Assembly (NCBI GenBank): GCA_900767885.1
Contig: CAAGAU010000046.1
Location: forward strand, 1 to 61,309
Length of the DNA stretch: 61,309 bases
Direction: 5' to 3'
From: Clostridia bacterium
GTDB lineage: Bacteria; Bacillota; Clostridia; Christensenellales; Borkfalkiaceae
The position numbers and the translations under genes are program-made. Below the pieces are notes generated by a model. It worked only from the letters and a program-made list of their open reading frames with translations. It had not been told where the DNA came from and made no database searches. Numbering within the stretch: the stretch's first letter is position 1; each line of letters begins with the position of its first letter. Shown here one piece after another: positions 8,227 to 17,428 of this stretch.

Positions 8227-9503
8227 ACCTCTCTCCTTAATTTACAAATCCATATAACGCTTTCGCCCGACGAATTTTGGGTAAAAGCGTAGCGCGTGCC
8301 GCAGTTCGGGCAGGAAAAATCCCCGCCGTTTTCATAAACGCCGCTTGCGCCGCACGCCGGGCAATATTTTTTATATACCGAAGAATCGGCGCGTATGAGC
8401 CTTATTTTAGAGGCCAGCCACGAATAAATCATTTCTTCTTCCGTTTGCCCCGCGCGGGACAAAAGTTCGTGCGTAACGCCGTCTTTAAGCGACCATTCGC
8501 CGATAATTTCAACCGAACAGAAATCTTTTCCGTCGTCGCCCGACGCAAATTCTTCCGCGACCTCGGCAGAACGTCCGTCTTCCGCAAAAAGAGCGTATTT
8601 AACGGTTTTTTTGCTTATTTTATGCGTTACGTCGAGAATTACAGCACCTTTTTTATTAAAGTCGAAATTCAACAAAAATTCTTTGCCGCAGGCTTTATAC
8701 TCGTTTAAGTTTTTTCCTTCTTTTAAATCAAAACCGAGTTTTTTAAGCGATTTTAAAATATAAATTTTAATAATGGATCGCATATCTTCGGCTTCTTCGC
8801 CCTCGCACTGATATTTCAGAAATCCGTTGTAAAACTTAAAGCATGCGCGATATTTTAAATCTTTAAGCAGAATGTTAGTGGGCGAAATTCTCCCTTTTAA
8901 AGGTTTTTCTTTGCCCACGATTTTATAAAACCCAGTATTTTTTAAATATGCCACGCGTTTTTCTATATTGCGCGCAAAATCCAACGCCATACCGGCGTCG
9001 CCGGCGTAAAGCACGTCGGTATTTTCGCCTATACGCGGCAATCTTTCGCCGTAAACCCGTTTAAGTTCGGTAATTTCCTTGCCGATAAGGTCAATTAAAA
9101 GAACGATGAATCTGTTTTCGTAAATACAAAGTTCGTCTTCGTTACGAAAATAATACAACTCTTCCGGCACCATTTTCACACCGTGGCGTTTCCACAAACT
9201 GCCGTCGCGGCATACGCGCTTAAAATCGTCGGCGGAAAGTTGCCCCGCCTGTTCGATTCGGGCAAAAACTTCTTCGCGCCTGGTTGAAACGTGCGGTTTT
9301 TCCGCTATCGACAAAATTATGCCCAGCAAAGAAAGCACTTCTTTAAAGTACGAGCAATCTTCTTCATACGAAATTTTTTGCAACGAAAAATCGCCTGCGC
9401 TTTCCGCATGGGAATATGCGCCGACCAAACCGCCGTTCAGCGAAATAAATTCTTCTGCGGCGCGAGCGTTGCTTTTAAATTGAAGTTGTCCGGTTGCTAT
9501 CAT
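8223..9503 (-). CDS. DUF2357-like protein with C-terminal zinc ribbon, likely partner of the McrB-like ATPase
   Basis: A 426-residue soluble protein. Residues about 115-145 contain ELCIYENRFIVLLIDLI, which resembles the conserved ENRF segment of DUF2357 proteins that pair with McrB-like ATPases. Residues 385-412 carry CPACG and CPNCG, a two-CxxC zinc ribbon. No clear nuclease triad is visible; VILDVTHKISKK is the nearest PD-(D/E)xK-like stretch but is unconvincing. It lies 106 bases downstream of the McrB-like fragment and overlaps the ABC ATPase by 4 bases. McrB-like plus DUF2357 pairs are usually linked to modification-dependent restriction or DNA-associated functions. Joining one to an ABC exporter is unusual. 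Family call is moderate only. Confidence 0.45.
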   Translation of the reverse strand: MIATGQLQFKSNARAAEEFISLNGGLVGAYSHAESAGDFSLQKISYEEDCSYFKEVLSLLGIILSIAEKPHVSTRREEVFARIEQAGQLSADDFKRVCRDGSLWKRHGVKMVPEELYYFRNEDELCIYENRFIVLLIDLIGKEITELKRVYGERLPRIGENTDVLYAGDAGMALDFARNIEKRVAYLKNTGFYKIVGKEKPLKGRISPTNILLKDLKYRACFKFYNGFLKYQCEGEEAEDMRSIIKIYILKSLKKLGFDLKEGKNLNEYKACGKEFLLNFDFNKKGAVILDVTHKISKKTVKYALFAEDGRSAEVAEEFASGDDGKDFCSVEIIGEWSLKDGVTHELLSRAGQTEEEMIYSWLASKIRLIRADSSVYKKYCPACGASGVYENGGDFSCPNCGTRYAFTQNSSGESVIWICKLRREV

Positions 9504-9609
9504 ACTTTTTATTTTTTCCTAACGAAAGACATTATTTTTCTTTCGTCCGCCACGCTTTTGCGGGATATTCCCGTTGCGCATTCCGTTTAAAACCGCAATA
9601 ACCGCCGCA

Positions 9610-10242
9610 TTACAGGGTTTTCATGATTTTTCTTATTACCTTTTCGCTGCGGGAAAGCGTACCCTTGCCGTAAGTTTCATCCATAAGCGCAAGAGTTTCT
9701 TCCAAAGCGGGCTTAACGTAATCTTCAAAACGCCCTTCGAGTTTAGAGAACAACTTTTTGCAAAGCATAAAGTCGAGTGCGTCTTCCTTAGTACCGCCGC
9801 ACGCGATAAACGCAGGCACGATTTTATCAAGCTGATTAAGAATACGGTTACCTACGGCAATATCGAAAGTATCGTAAACAAACCCCGAAATTTTGTCGAG
9901 TCTGGCTTTATCCTGCGCGTTAAAAGCGTTTGCCGAATCGGCTTCGGCAGCGGCATACAGTCCGCGCAGAGCGGAAGCGGTAACGTGAATTTTTTCAACG
10001 TTCTCGCTTACCGTAAACGCGTCGTTTTTCTTTAAGAACTCCAAAGTAATGGCACGGTCGTAAACCTTATCGGTAATGGTAAACGTAGAATCGTCGCGGT
10101 TGGCGGTGCCTACAAAGTAACTGTTTTCGGGAATCCGAACAAACCCGTTCTCAAGTTTTACGGGCGGCACAAAATCGTGCGGAACGCTCATAATTTTGAG
10201 TTTCCAATCGGCAACGGGGTATTCGAGTACGCTTAAAAGGTT
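9610..10242 (-). pseudogene. 5'-truncated McrB-like AAA+ ATPase (C-terminal part only)
   Basis: The readable part begins at NLLSVLEYPVADWKLKI and includes FVRIPENSYFVGTANRDDST, which resembles the sensor-1 region of McrB/MoxR-type AAA+ ATPases. It continues with YDRAITLEF and a helical lid domain to the stop at 9610. Walker A, Walker B and the N-terminal half are missing. The open frame continues upstream to 10308, but residues there are antisense to the MBG gene and match nothing in the family. The break is sharp near 10,240. Either the gene was cut by a rearrangement or the contig is chimeric here. The downstream operon genes look intact. Confidence 0.65.
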
Positions 10243-10245
10243 AAT
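10238..10245. other. Junction joining two 5'-truncated divergent genes
   Basis: Minus-strand McrB-like coding can be followed up to the codon for Asn at 10242-10240. Plus-strand MBG coding can be followed back to VNARTVTLDWG, starting at 10240. An in-frame TAA sits at 10234-10236 on the plus side. The two truncated genes therefore meet within a few bases, with no intergenic DNA, promoter or ribosome site for either. Confidence 0.7.
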
Positions 10246-13200
10246 GCACGAACGGTTACTCTTGACTGGGGAACAGCCAATTCTTTTGTTTACGACGGCA
10301 GTGCGCACACCTTTAACCCTGCCGCCAAAAACGTTGTAAATAACGATAATTTAGGTCTTGCCGTAACTATAACGGGCGAAAATATAAGCGGCTCTTCGGC
10401 AATAAACGTAGGCACCTATACCGCCACTGCGAGCATCACTAACGAAAACTACGTAATCGACGAGAATAACAAATCTGCCACGTTTACTATTACCGCCCGC
10501 GCACTTACCATAATCGCAAACGATCATGAAATCATCTACGGTTCCGCTCCCGCTACCAACGGTTATACAATCAGCGGAATTATAGAAGGCGAAACGCCTG
10601 AAACGGTAAATATCGGCGGAACGGTTAAGCTTACAACTAATTATACCCAATATGGCAACGTGGGCGAATATGATATTATTGTTGATATAAGCGGACTTTC
10701 TTCGCCTAACTATTCGTATACGGCAAAAAACGGAAAACTTACCGTACACAAAAAAGAACTTACCGTAATAGCGAAAAATCATGAAATCACCTATGGCGAA
10801 GAACCATCCGCTAACGGCTATACAATAAATGGTTTTGTAAACAACGAGAACGAATCGGCTATAATCGGTCTTGAAAATATAACTTATATCATCGACTATG
10901 CACAATGGCAAGACATAGGGCAGTTTTCTATAACTCCAAAAGTTGATGGGCTTTCGGCTGTCAACTACTCGTTCAAAGCAAATTCCGACGGAATACTTAA
11001 CGTAAAACAATTAAACATACAGCTTTCCGGCATTATCGAACGCGACTATGATGGTAGCAAATTTTTATTTGATAAAGACTTATTTACTGCGGCGACCTTC
11101 ACTGCCCCTCAAAATCCCGGAATCGACCTGAAAAAACTGCCGTATGATATCTATCAATATATCAGCAACGCAGGCAATGCGCAGAACTTCGATAGCACCA
11201 ACGGAATAGCCGTAACACCCGAAAACGGTTTGTTCAGTTATGCTTTCGGCAAGCCAATAGCAGCAGGCTCAACGTACAAAATAGATAAAGTAACGCTTGA
11301 CAATAAAAACTTTAATTTAACCAAAACAGAAGTTTATTTAAAATACAAAACGGCTAAAGTCGGCAATACTTGTTACACCATCGAAGACGCACTCGCCCAG
11401 AGCGGAACAATTACCCTGTGCGGCGACGCGACCTCCGATTCCTCTTACGTAATTACGGCTTTTGCAAAGTTAAATAACCTTTTCGACACTGCTTTCGGGA
11501 ATTACAAAAGCGATTATAAATATACACTGTCCGGCAAAAAACTTATAGCTACTTTTAACGATTCCACAAAAGAGGAAGACGTTAATAGTAACTATGATAA
11601 AGCAGGAAATGTTTTTTCCGCGCTTGTTATATCAAATGGGATTACCATTACTATGTCTTCTTCCGCTTCTATTATTGCCGCAGCAGAGATTGGGTTTTCT
11701 TATTCTATTTGCACAACGTTAGCTAAAAACCACGGCGTTATTATGAACAACGGTAACATTGTTGTAAACTCCGGTTGTTCCGTAACTGCTTACGGATATA
11801 TTAAAGGAAATGGCTTAATTCAGATGAATTCCGGGGCGACCGCACTTGATGCCCTGACTATTTACGATTGGCCCGGCGGAGATGCCGCCATGGATATGTA
11901 CAAAACCGCTTTCCCGACCAATGCTTATACCGTACATAATATATCCTGCCATACTAAAGTGTTTTCCGGGGCTATTTACAATGCAAGAGTGTTTCTTACC
12001 GCATTAAGTGGCTTTACAAAATTAAACAAAACTATCGTTATTATCGGAACCCAAAAAGAAAAAGGAATGTTTAATGCGGACAGTAATTCCTTGCCGTCCG
12101 ATTACGTTCTAAAATCTGTCGTTACAAATCAAAAAGACGTTGGAACAACGAAAGATATTAACAATAGCATAACTTTATCAAACCAAAGAGCAACAGGCAC
12201 GGTAGCTACATTGAATCATCGCGATGATATTCAAGTATATGGCAGATATAGCGATTCCCCTGTAAAAATTAGTGTATTAAGTTTTTCACTTCAAACATCA
12301 ACTGCTATTCCTTTACCGGTAGGCTTTATGGATATCACTGTTAAAGACAAGGCGACTTTAACGCTTAACTCTTCCGATTATCTGATATTACCGGGAGCCA
12401 AACTAACAGTTGATAATGGCGGAACTCTAACACTCGGAAATAATGTCGATATTGTTGCTTTACCTTATTCTTCCGCTCCTACAACAGGCAACAGGCGTTA
12501 CTCGCAATACTACACCACAAATACAGACGGCAACGGCAAAAAAGACGGCAAACTTATAGTAAACGGTACTTTAAGCGGAAGTGGCTATAGTTTAGGCGGA
12601 AATATTTCTACAGAACAAGCCGGGGCAACCTTAAATATCGTTAACGCAAGCGGCTCTTATGTAACAATGCGTCATACAGGAAAACCTTATTATGATTCCG
12701 GAACAATCAACGCTTACGGCGATATTATGACAAGCCAAAACAGTTACGCACAGCGTAATTTAAGCACCGGAACTTATTATTCTAAAGAGGTAAACGGTAA
12801 ATTTGTGTGGTACAGCCAAACGGCAACCATTACGTTTAAAGCAGCAAACGGCAAAACACATTCAACGATAAGCAGAACCGTAGGCGCAAACGGTTATACC
12901 ATAACAGCGGCAGATTTCCCGCCCACCGCTCCCAAAAGAGATTATTATACCTTTGATAAATGGTATATCGATGAAGCTTTAACAACAGAAGCTGTCGGGC
13001 AAACAGTATTCATTTCTTGCACCCTTTATGCCGGCTGGACGGCAAATACTTATAAAATTACTTATAAATTTAAATATAATGGTGAAGAATATCTATCCGA
13101 GCATGTTGATAACAGCGCAAACAAAAAAACAACTTACACTTATGAAGATTCTTTCTTCCTTGCGCCCGCAATTTCTGACGACGGCTATAAATTTTACCGT

Positions 13201-14265
13201 TGGTATTCCGATGAAGCTTGCAGAGAACCTATAACGCAGATATCAGGAATGGGCGAAAATATTACCCTGTACGGCGAATTTATCGCTGCCGATGTTGAGG
13301 TTTATGTTGTTACATACGTTACAAATAACGATGAGGTTGATACCCCCTCTGCAGAAAACGTAAAATCAACCGAAGCCGCAAATTTTAAACCCGCCGATTT
13401 AGGTAAAATTACTAATGACGACACGAGCAAATCAAAATATTTCCTTGGTTGGTATATTGACGAAGCATGCAAAACACTTTTTAACGGGGCATTAACCGGC
13501 AGTTTGACGTTATATGCGGGATGGGATAATAAAGCCGAATTATCAATTGTAATTCCAAATTCAACACCTATTCTTGAAGCCGGTGTTCCTACGGGAAAGT
13601 ATTATTATAAAGGACAATCTGTTGTAATCCCCGACATATCGACACACCCGCAGATTTCCGCAATGTATACCGTACCGGAAGGATATAAATTTATAGGTTT
13701 CCTGGCTACAGCTGGCTGTACAACCACACTTGAACATGCCACGGATGCTTCAGGATATATTACCGGAATAACTACTAATGTAACAGTATCGAACGATCTT
13801 TCAAAAGGTTTAACAATCACAGCCGATATCAGAAAGATTTTGAGAGTTGATATTACAATGACCGCAAGCGTATCATACACTCATGAATTCCTGGCCAGCA
13901 CCGGTAGCAATATTGGTTATTTTGCAATTAATAAACTTTCAATAAGTAGTAATTCATTCTATTCAACAAATAATTCCGACTGGCGTATTTCTAATGGAAA
14001 CGATGTAATACAAGCAGAAAAAGGCACACAGACCTTCTATCTCCTGGCGGGAAGTACGGACATCACAGTTACCGTTAACGATATTACTGTTAAAGTAACA
14101 TCAAAAGTTGGAATTCCGAAAGAAAAAGTATTCAATGCTAAAGAATATGCAAACCTTAATTTTGCAGGGTGTGCAAAGCAAACAGATAGTAGTCCGTTTA
14201 AATTCACCATAACAAATAGCGACGCTACTATTAATTGGTCAGGACAAGCAACATACAAAGACTAA
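10240..14265 (+). CDS. Partial large surface protein: MBG domains, beta-rich middle, three InlB-type repeats
   Basis: Open without a start from 10240, about 1341 residues remaining. The first roughly 250 residues hold tandem MBG-type domains (FVYDGSAHTFNP, then ALTIIANDHEIIYG, then ELTVIAKNHEITYG). A long middle is rich in Thr, Asn and Gly with short strands, as in beta-solenoid adhesins. Residues about 862-1100 carry three Listeria-Bacteroides repeats, marked by FDKWYIDEALTTEA, YRWYSDEACREP and FLGWYIDEACKTLF. The C terminus is beta-rich with no LPXTG, lipobox or Cys-type tail. The signal peptide is lost with the N terminus. The first visible ATG (10660) lies inside an MBG domain and is not a real start. 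Likely an extracellular adhesin. Confidence 0.75.
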   Translation, partial: VNARTVTLDWGTANSFVYDGSAHTFNPAAKNVVNNDNLGLAVTITGENISGSSAINVGTYTATASITNENYVIDENNKSATFTITARALTIIANDHEIIYGSAPATNGYTISGIIEGETPETVNIGGTVKLTTNYTQYGNVGEYDIIVDISGLSSPNYSYTAKNGKLTVHKKELTVIAKNHEITYGEEPSANGYTINGFVNNENESAIIGLENITYIIDYAQWQDIGQFSITPKVDGLSAVNYSFKANSDGILNVKQLNIQLSGIIERDYDGSKFLFDKDLFTAATFTAPQNPGIDLKKLPYDIYQYISNAGNAQNFDSTNGIAVTPENGLFSYAFGKPIAAGSTYKIDKVTLDNKNFNLTKTEVYLKYKTAKVGNTCYTIEDALAQSGTITLCGDATSDSSYVITAFAKLNNLFDTAFGNYKSDYKYTLSGKKLIATFNDSTKEEDVNSNYDKAGNVFSALVISNGITITMSSSASIIAAAEIGFSYSICTTLAKNHGVIMNNGNIVVNSGCSVTAYGYIKGNGLIQMNSGATALDALTIYDWPGGDAAMDMYKTAFPTNAYTVHNISCHTKVFSGAIYNARVFLTALSGFTKLNKTIVIIGTQKEKGMFNADSNSLPSDYVLKSVVTNQKDVGTTKDINNSITLSNQRATGTVATLNHRDDIQVYGRYSDSPVKISVLSFSLQTSTAIPLPVGFMDITVKDKATLTLNSSDYLILPGAKLTVDNGGTLTLGNNVDIVALPYSSAPTTGNRRYSQYYTTNTDGNGKKDGKLIVNGTLSGSGYSLGGNISTEQAGATLNIVNASGSYVTMRHTGKPYYDSGTINAYGDIMTSQNSYAQRNLSTGTYYSKEVNGKFVWYSQTATITFKAANGKTHSTISRTVGANGYTITAADFPPTAPKRDYYTFDKWYIDEALTTEAVGQTVFISCTLYAGWTANTYKITYKFKYNGEEYLSEHVDNSANKKTTYTYEDSFFLAPAISDDGYKFYRWYSDEACREPITQISGMGENITLYGEFIAADVEVYVVTYVTNNDEVDTPSAENVKSTEAANFKPADLGKITNDDTSKSKYFLGWYIDEACKTLFNGALTGSLTLYAGWDNKAELSIVIPNSTPILEAGVPTGKYYYKGQSVVIPDISTHPQISAMYTVPEGYKFIGFLATAGCTTTLEHATDASGYITGITTNVTVSNDLSKGLTITADIRKILRVDITMTASVSYTHEFLASTGSNIGYFAINKLSISSNSFYSTNNSDWRISNGNDVIQAEKGTQTFYLLAGSTDITVTVNDITVKVTSKVGIPKEKVFNAKEYANLNFAGCAKQTDSSPFKFTITNSDATINWSGQATYKD

Positions 14266-14375
14266 CAAACGAAAAAACAAAATTCCGTTTTAATTAAATG
14301 TGTCATGTTATCTTCCTAAATGGTAACAAAGCCTGTTAAAAACCCGGTGTTCCGTTTTTAGCCAACAAAACTCAT

Positions 14376-14424
14376 AAAAAGTGGCGATAATGAGCCGATT
14401 TTCGGCTCATTATCGCCACTTTTT
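14376..14424 (+). terminator. Strong rho-independent terminator
   Basis: A perfect 23-bp stem (14376-14398 with 14402-14424), a 3-base TTT loop and a T run. It ends the MBG surface-protein transcript. It is the strongest hairpin in the window. Confidence 0.9.
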
Positions 14425-14474
14425 TTCGTTACGTTTCCACTCCCTGCCCTTGTCAAGCAATCGCGCGCATATCT

Positions 14475-14535
14475 GCCATGACAAAAACAATACGGACTCA
14501 GAAGTATATTAGGGTATTAGTATTGTTTTTATGGC
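14475..14535. repeat. Imperfect inverted repeat upstream of the DUF1003 gene
   Basis: GCCATGACAAAAACAATAC (14475-14493) is complementary to 14520-14535 except for a 3-base GAC bulge, with a loop of about 26 bases. It lies between a terminator and a promoter, has no T run after it, and encodes no protein. It could be a small regulatory hairpin or a short mobile-element relic. Confidence 0.45.
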
Positions 14536-14604
14536 AACGCTGTACTTTTGATAGCACGGAAAGTAAACCGCTTTAAGAAAAATATATTTTATAATTGAAT
14601 TTGA

Positions 14605-14633
14605 TTGAAAAAAATGTAAAATAGAATTATAAT
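14605..14633 (+). promoter_or_regulatory. Promoter of the DUF1003 gene
   Basis: TTGAAA (14605-14610), a 17-base spacer and TATAAT (14628-14633) give a near-consensus SigA promoter with a start near 14640, immediately before AGGAGAG. Apart from the terminator and inverted repeat, bases 14266-14604 hold nothing else I recognise. Confidence 0.75.
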
Positions 14634-14656
14634 GTAAAAAAGGAGAGTTGACCATT

Positions 14657-15166
14657 ATGAAAGAAAACAGAAAACTGCTTAAAGACGTACTTGACGATAT
14701 TCGTCAGGATATGAGCGACGAAGAAGTACTTGCTCTTTTGGCAAACCGAAAAATTTCGGTTCGCCCCGAAAGCGAAAAAAAATACACTTTGGGACAACGC
14801 GCCGCAGACGCCATTGCTAAATTTGCGGGAAGTTGGGCGTTTATTTTCTCGTTTATAGGTATACTTATACTTTGGATGGCGTTAAATATAGTTATGGCAA
14901 CCAAAGCGTTTGACCCCTACCCTTTTATATTGCTTAATCTTGTGCTGTCATGTGTGGCGGCGATTCAGGCTCCGCTTATTATGATGAGCCAAAACCGCCA
15001 GGAAGAAAAAGACCGCAGAAGAGCCGAAAACGATTATAAAGTCAATCTTAAAACCGAAATTATGATTGAGGCTTTATATAACAAATTAAACGCCATACTT
15101 GCAAAACAGTCCGAAATGGAAAAACAGTTGCTGAATAATGAAAATAAAAGCGATAAAAAGCAATAA
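14657..15166 (+). CDS. DUF1003 family membrane protein
   Basis: A 169-residue protein. Residues about 45-65 (KYTLGQRAADAIAKFAGSW) and two adjacent transmembrane helices (about 66-86 and 93-112) match the DUF1003 pattern, including the segment AIQAPLIMMSQNRQEEKDRRR. The tail is a charged, probably coiled-coil cytoplasmic helix. The ATG at 14657 has AGGAGAG at 14641-14647 at normal spacing; a TTG at 14648 would be too close. The gene is monocistronic, with its own promoter and a terminator. Biochemical role of the family is not known to me. Confidence 0.85.
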   Translation: MKENRKLLKDVLDDIRQDMSDEEVLALLANRKISVRPESEKKYTLGQRAADAIAKFAGSWAFIFSFIGILILWMALNIVMATKAFDPYPFILLNLVLSCVAAIQAPLIMMSQNRQEEKDRRRAENDYKVNLKTEIMIEALYNKLNAILAKQSEMEKQLLNNENKSDKKQ

Positions 15167-15189
15167 TTCCGCAAAAAACATCTAAAAAG

Positions 15190-15240
15190 AAAAGGTTGCA
15201 ATTATTATCCGAAAAAGATAAAGTTGCAACCTTTTTTATT
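15190..15240. terminator. Bidirectional terminator between DUF1003 gene and Locus A
   Basis: AAAAGGTTGCAA (15190-15201) pairs with 15224-15235, with A-rich and T-rich flanks on the two sides. It can stop the DUF1003 transcript and the ten-gene Locus A transcript arriving from the right. Confidence 0.7.
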
Positions 15241-15289
15241 GAAATACCCACTTTCTCGTTCGGGGCAGATTTCCCCGTTTCATTCGGAG

Positions 15290-17428
15290 TCAACCGATTA
15301 TCAATTTAGTATCGTTATCGATTTTTTCGCACGAAAGAATTTTGAATTTATCCGTATCTACACTGTATTTTACGCCTTTATCGGCCTTGACTTCTAAAGT
15401 TACGGCCTTTTCGTTGCGCTGCCAACTTACCGAAATCATACCGCCGCAAACCCGCGTTCTTCCCTTTGCATAAGAAATCTTATCCGAAATCGACGGGCGT
15501 ATAATTACCGTTTGGCTGTCTTCGGAAAGTTTTATTCCCAAAACGTACGAGTAAAGCCACTCTACGCACGACCCCAGGCTGTAATGGTTAAAAGAGTTCA
15601 TTCCGGGGTCTTCAAAGCCGTTTTCTTCGGTGTAGCCGTTCCAGCGTTCCCACACAGTAGTCGCGCCGTTTGCAAGCATATATCCCCAGGACGGATAATC
15701 TGTTCTTGCCATAAGTTCGTATGCAAGGTCGGTTTCGCCTATATCGCAAAGCGTAGGCAAAATAAATCTTACGCCGATAAAACCGGTTGTTAAGCAACCG
15801 CGCGTTCTTATCAATTCGGGCAGTCTTTTCTTTGTTTCTTCTACGGACAAAAAACCTACCGTATAAGCAAGCGCATAAGCCGTTTGCGTATCACTTTGAA
15901 CTATGCCGTTTTTATAATAACGCCTTACAAACGCCTCTTTTGCGTTTTGGTACACTTGCGCATATTTTCTTTCGTTTACTTCGTCGCCTGTTATCTTGTA
16001 CATTTTGGAAAGAAGTAAAGCCGAATAACCGAAAAGACATTGATTTATTACTTTTTTATCCGTCGTATTGTCTACGGACAACCAATCTCCGAACTGATTG
16101 TGAACGTTTACAACGTAATTTTCGCTATGCTCGATATAATAACGCACCCAGCCTTCCGCCGCGCCGATATTTTCTTTAACAACGTCTTTATCCCTGTAAT
16201 GCAGATAATGAAAATACGGGATTACGGCAATACTCTCCGCCCAACCGGGAACGCCCGTAGAAATACGCGACACGGGAAAGTGCAACGGGGCAAACGACGG
16301 TATTCTGCCGTCGGCAGGAATGTCGGTGCGGATAAGTTTAAGGTAGTTTCTTAAAAACTTATCGCAATCGGCGTTAAACATAGCCGTGTTGCAAAAAACC
16401 TGCGCGTCGCCCGTCCAACCCAATCTCTCGTCCCTTTGCGGACAATCGGTGGGTATACCTACAAAGTTACTCTTCTGTCCGTTTTTCACCATGGCATAAA
16501 CGCCGTTTATAACCTTATCCGAACACTCGAAATCGCCGTAATAGTCTATATCCTGCGTAACGACAAGTCCCTTTAAATCGGAAATCGTCGCGGTTTTACT
16601 CTTTGTTATCTCGGCAAACCTGAAACCGTGGTAAGTAAACCTCGGATCAAACGTATATTCGCCGTCGGATAAAATAAGTTGGTCGGTGCTTTTTGCGCTA
16701 CGTAAATTTTCGGTATACAGCGAGCCGTCGGGGTTAAGCACCTCGGCATACTTCATTATTATTGTATCGCCCTCTTTTCCGCATGCTTTAAACCTTATAT
16801 TTCCCGCAAAGTTTTTACCGAAATCGTATCTTATAGTTTCGCCGTTATCAAAAATAACCTTGGGCAAAATCGTTTCTTTAACCCTGACCGCCTCGTAAGA
16901 ATATTTTTCAAGTTTTGCCGAAAATTTCGTTTTAACCGCCTTATAGCCGATGTTTTCAGAGTTTTTAAGCCGTCTTGCGTCTATCGTTTCACCGTCGAAA
17001 AAATCGGCGGAAACCACGTCCGAAACGCCCGTAAGCCAGTTTTCGTCGGTTTCGATCGTTTGCGTTTCGCCGTCTTTATAACAAAGTTTTATCTCCGCAA
17101 AAAGCCGTAAGTCTTTGCCGTAAAAGTTAATCTTCTTGCAGCAACCGAGCCTGCCCTTATACCAGCCGTCGGCAACGGTAACTTCTATTTCGTTGCTTGC
17201 GGCAAGGTAGTCGGTAATATCGTAAACGCATAAATTTATGTATTTTTTATAATTCGTCCAACCGGGCATAAACAAATCGGGAATTACTTTTCCGTTGATT
17301 TTAACCGAAAAAATACCCGTTGCGGTAATCGCGAGTTCGGCGTGCCCGAGTTCTTTTTTTAGTCCGAATTTTTTTATAAACAACGGCAAACCGCCGTTTT
17401 CGGCAATTTTACTTCTTTTAACCCACAT
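15290..17428 (-). CDS. GH78 alpha-L-rhamnosidase, cytoplasmic
   Basis: Removes terminal alpha-L-rhamnose from glycans or oligosaccharides. The 712 residues contain a rhamnosidase N-domain (about 25-150), a beta-sandwich domain (about 180-285, YDFGKNFAGNIRF), the (alpha/alpha)6 catalytic domain and a C-terminal beta domain. Known GH78 active-site positions are present: CPQRDERLGWTGDAQ (329-343; Asp333, Glu334, Asp341) and Glu594 in TTVWERWNG. There is no signal peptide, so it acts on imported oligosaccharides. It is shorter than many GH78 enzymes because it starts directly at the N-domain. Its ATG overlaps the upstream DUF4838 gene by 11 bases. Last gene of the Locus A operon. Confidence 0.92.
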   Translation of the reverse strand: MWVKRSKIAENGGLPLFIKKFGLKKELGHAELAITATGIFSVKINGKVIPDLFMPGWTNYKKYINLCVYDITDYLAASNEIEVTVADGWYKGRLGCCKKINFYGKDLRLFAEIKLCYKDGETQTIETDENWLTGVSDVVSADFFDGETIDARRLKNSENIGYKAVKTKFSAKLEKYSYEAVRVKETILPKVIFDNGETIRYDFGKNFAGNIRFKACGKEGDTIIMKYAEVLNPDGSLYTENLRSAKSTDQLILSDGEYTFDPRFTYHGFRFAEITKSKTATISDLKGLVVTQDIDYYGDFECSDKVINGVYAMVKNGQKSNFVGIPTDCPQRDERLGWTGDAQVFCNTAMFNADCDKFLRNYLKLIRTDIPADGRIPSFAPLHFPVSRISTGVPGWAESIAVIPYFHYLHYRDKDVVKENIGAAEGWVRYYIEHSENYVVNVHNQFGDWLSVDNTTDKKVINQCLFGYSALLLSKMYKITGDEVNERKYAQVYQNAKEAFVRRYYKNGIVQSDTQTAYALAYTVGFLSVEETKKRLPELIRTRGCLTTGFIGVRFILPTLCDIGETDLAYELMARTDYPSWGYMLANGATTVWERWNGYTEENGFEDPGMNSFNHYSLGSCVEWLYSYVLGIKLSEDSQTVIIRPSISDKISYAKGRTRVCGGMISVSWQRNEKAVTLEVKADKGVKYSVDTDKFKILSCEKIDNDTKLIIG

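Noticed and set aside
10351..11010. Minus-strand open frame of 219 residues
   Set aside because: It is antisense to continuous MBG-domain coding and has no ribosome site or family resemblance.
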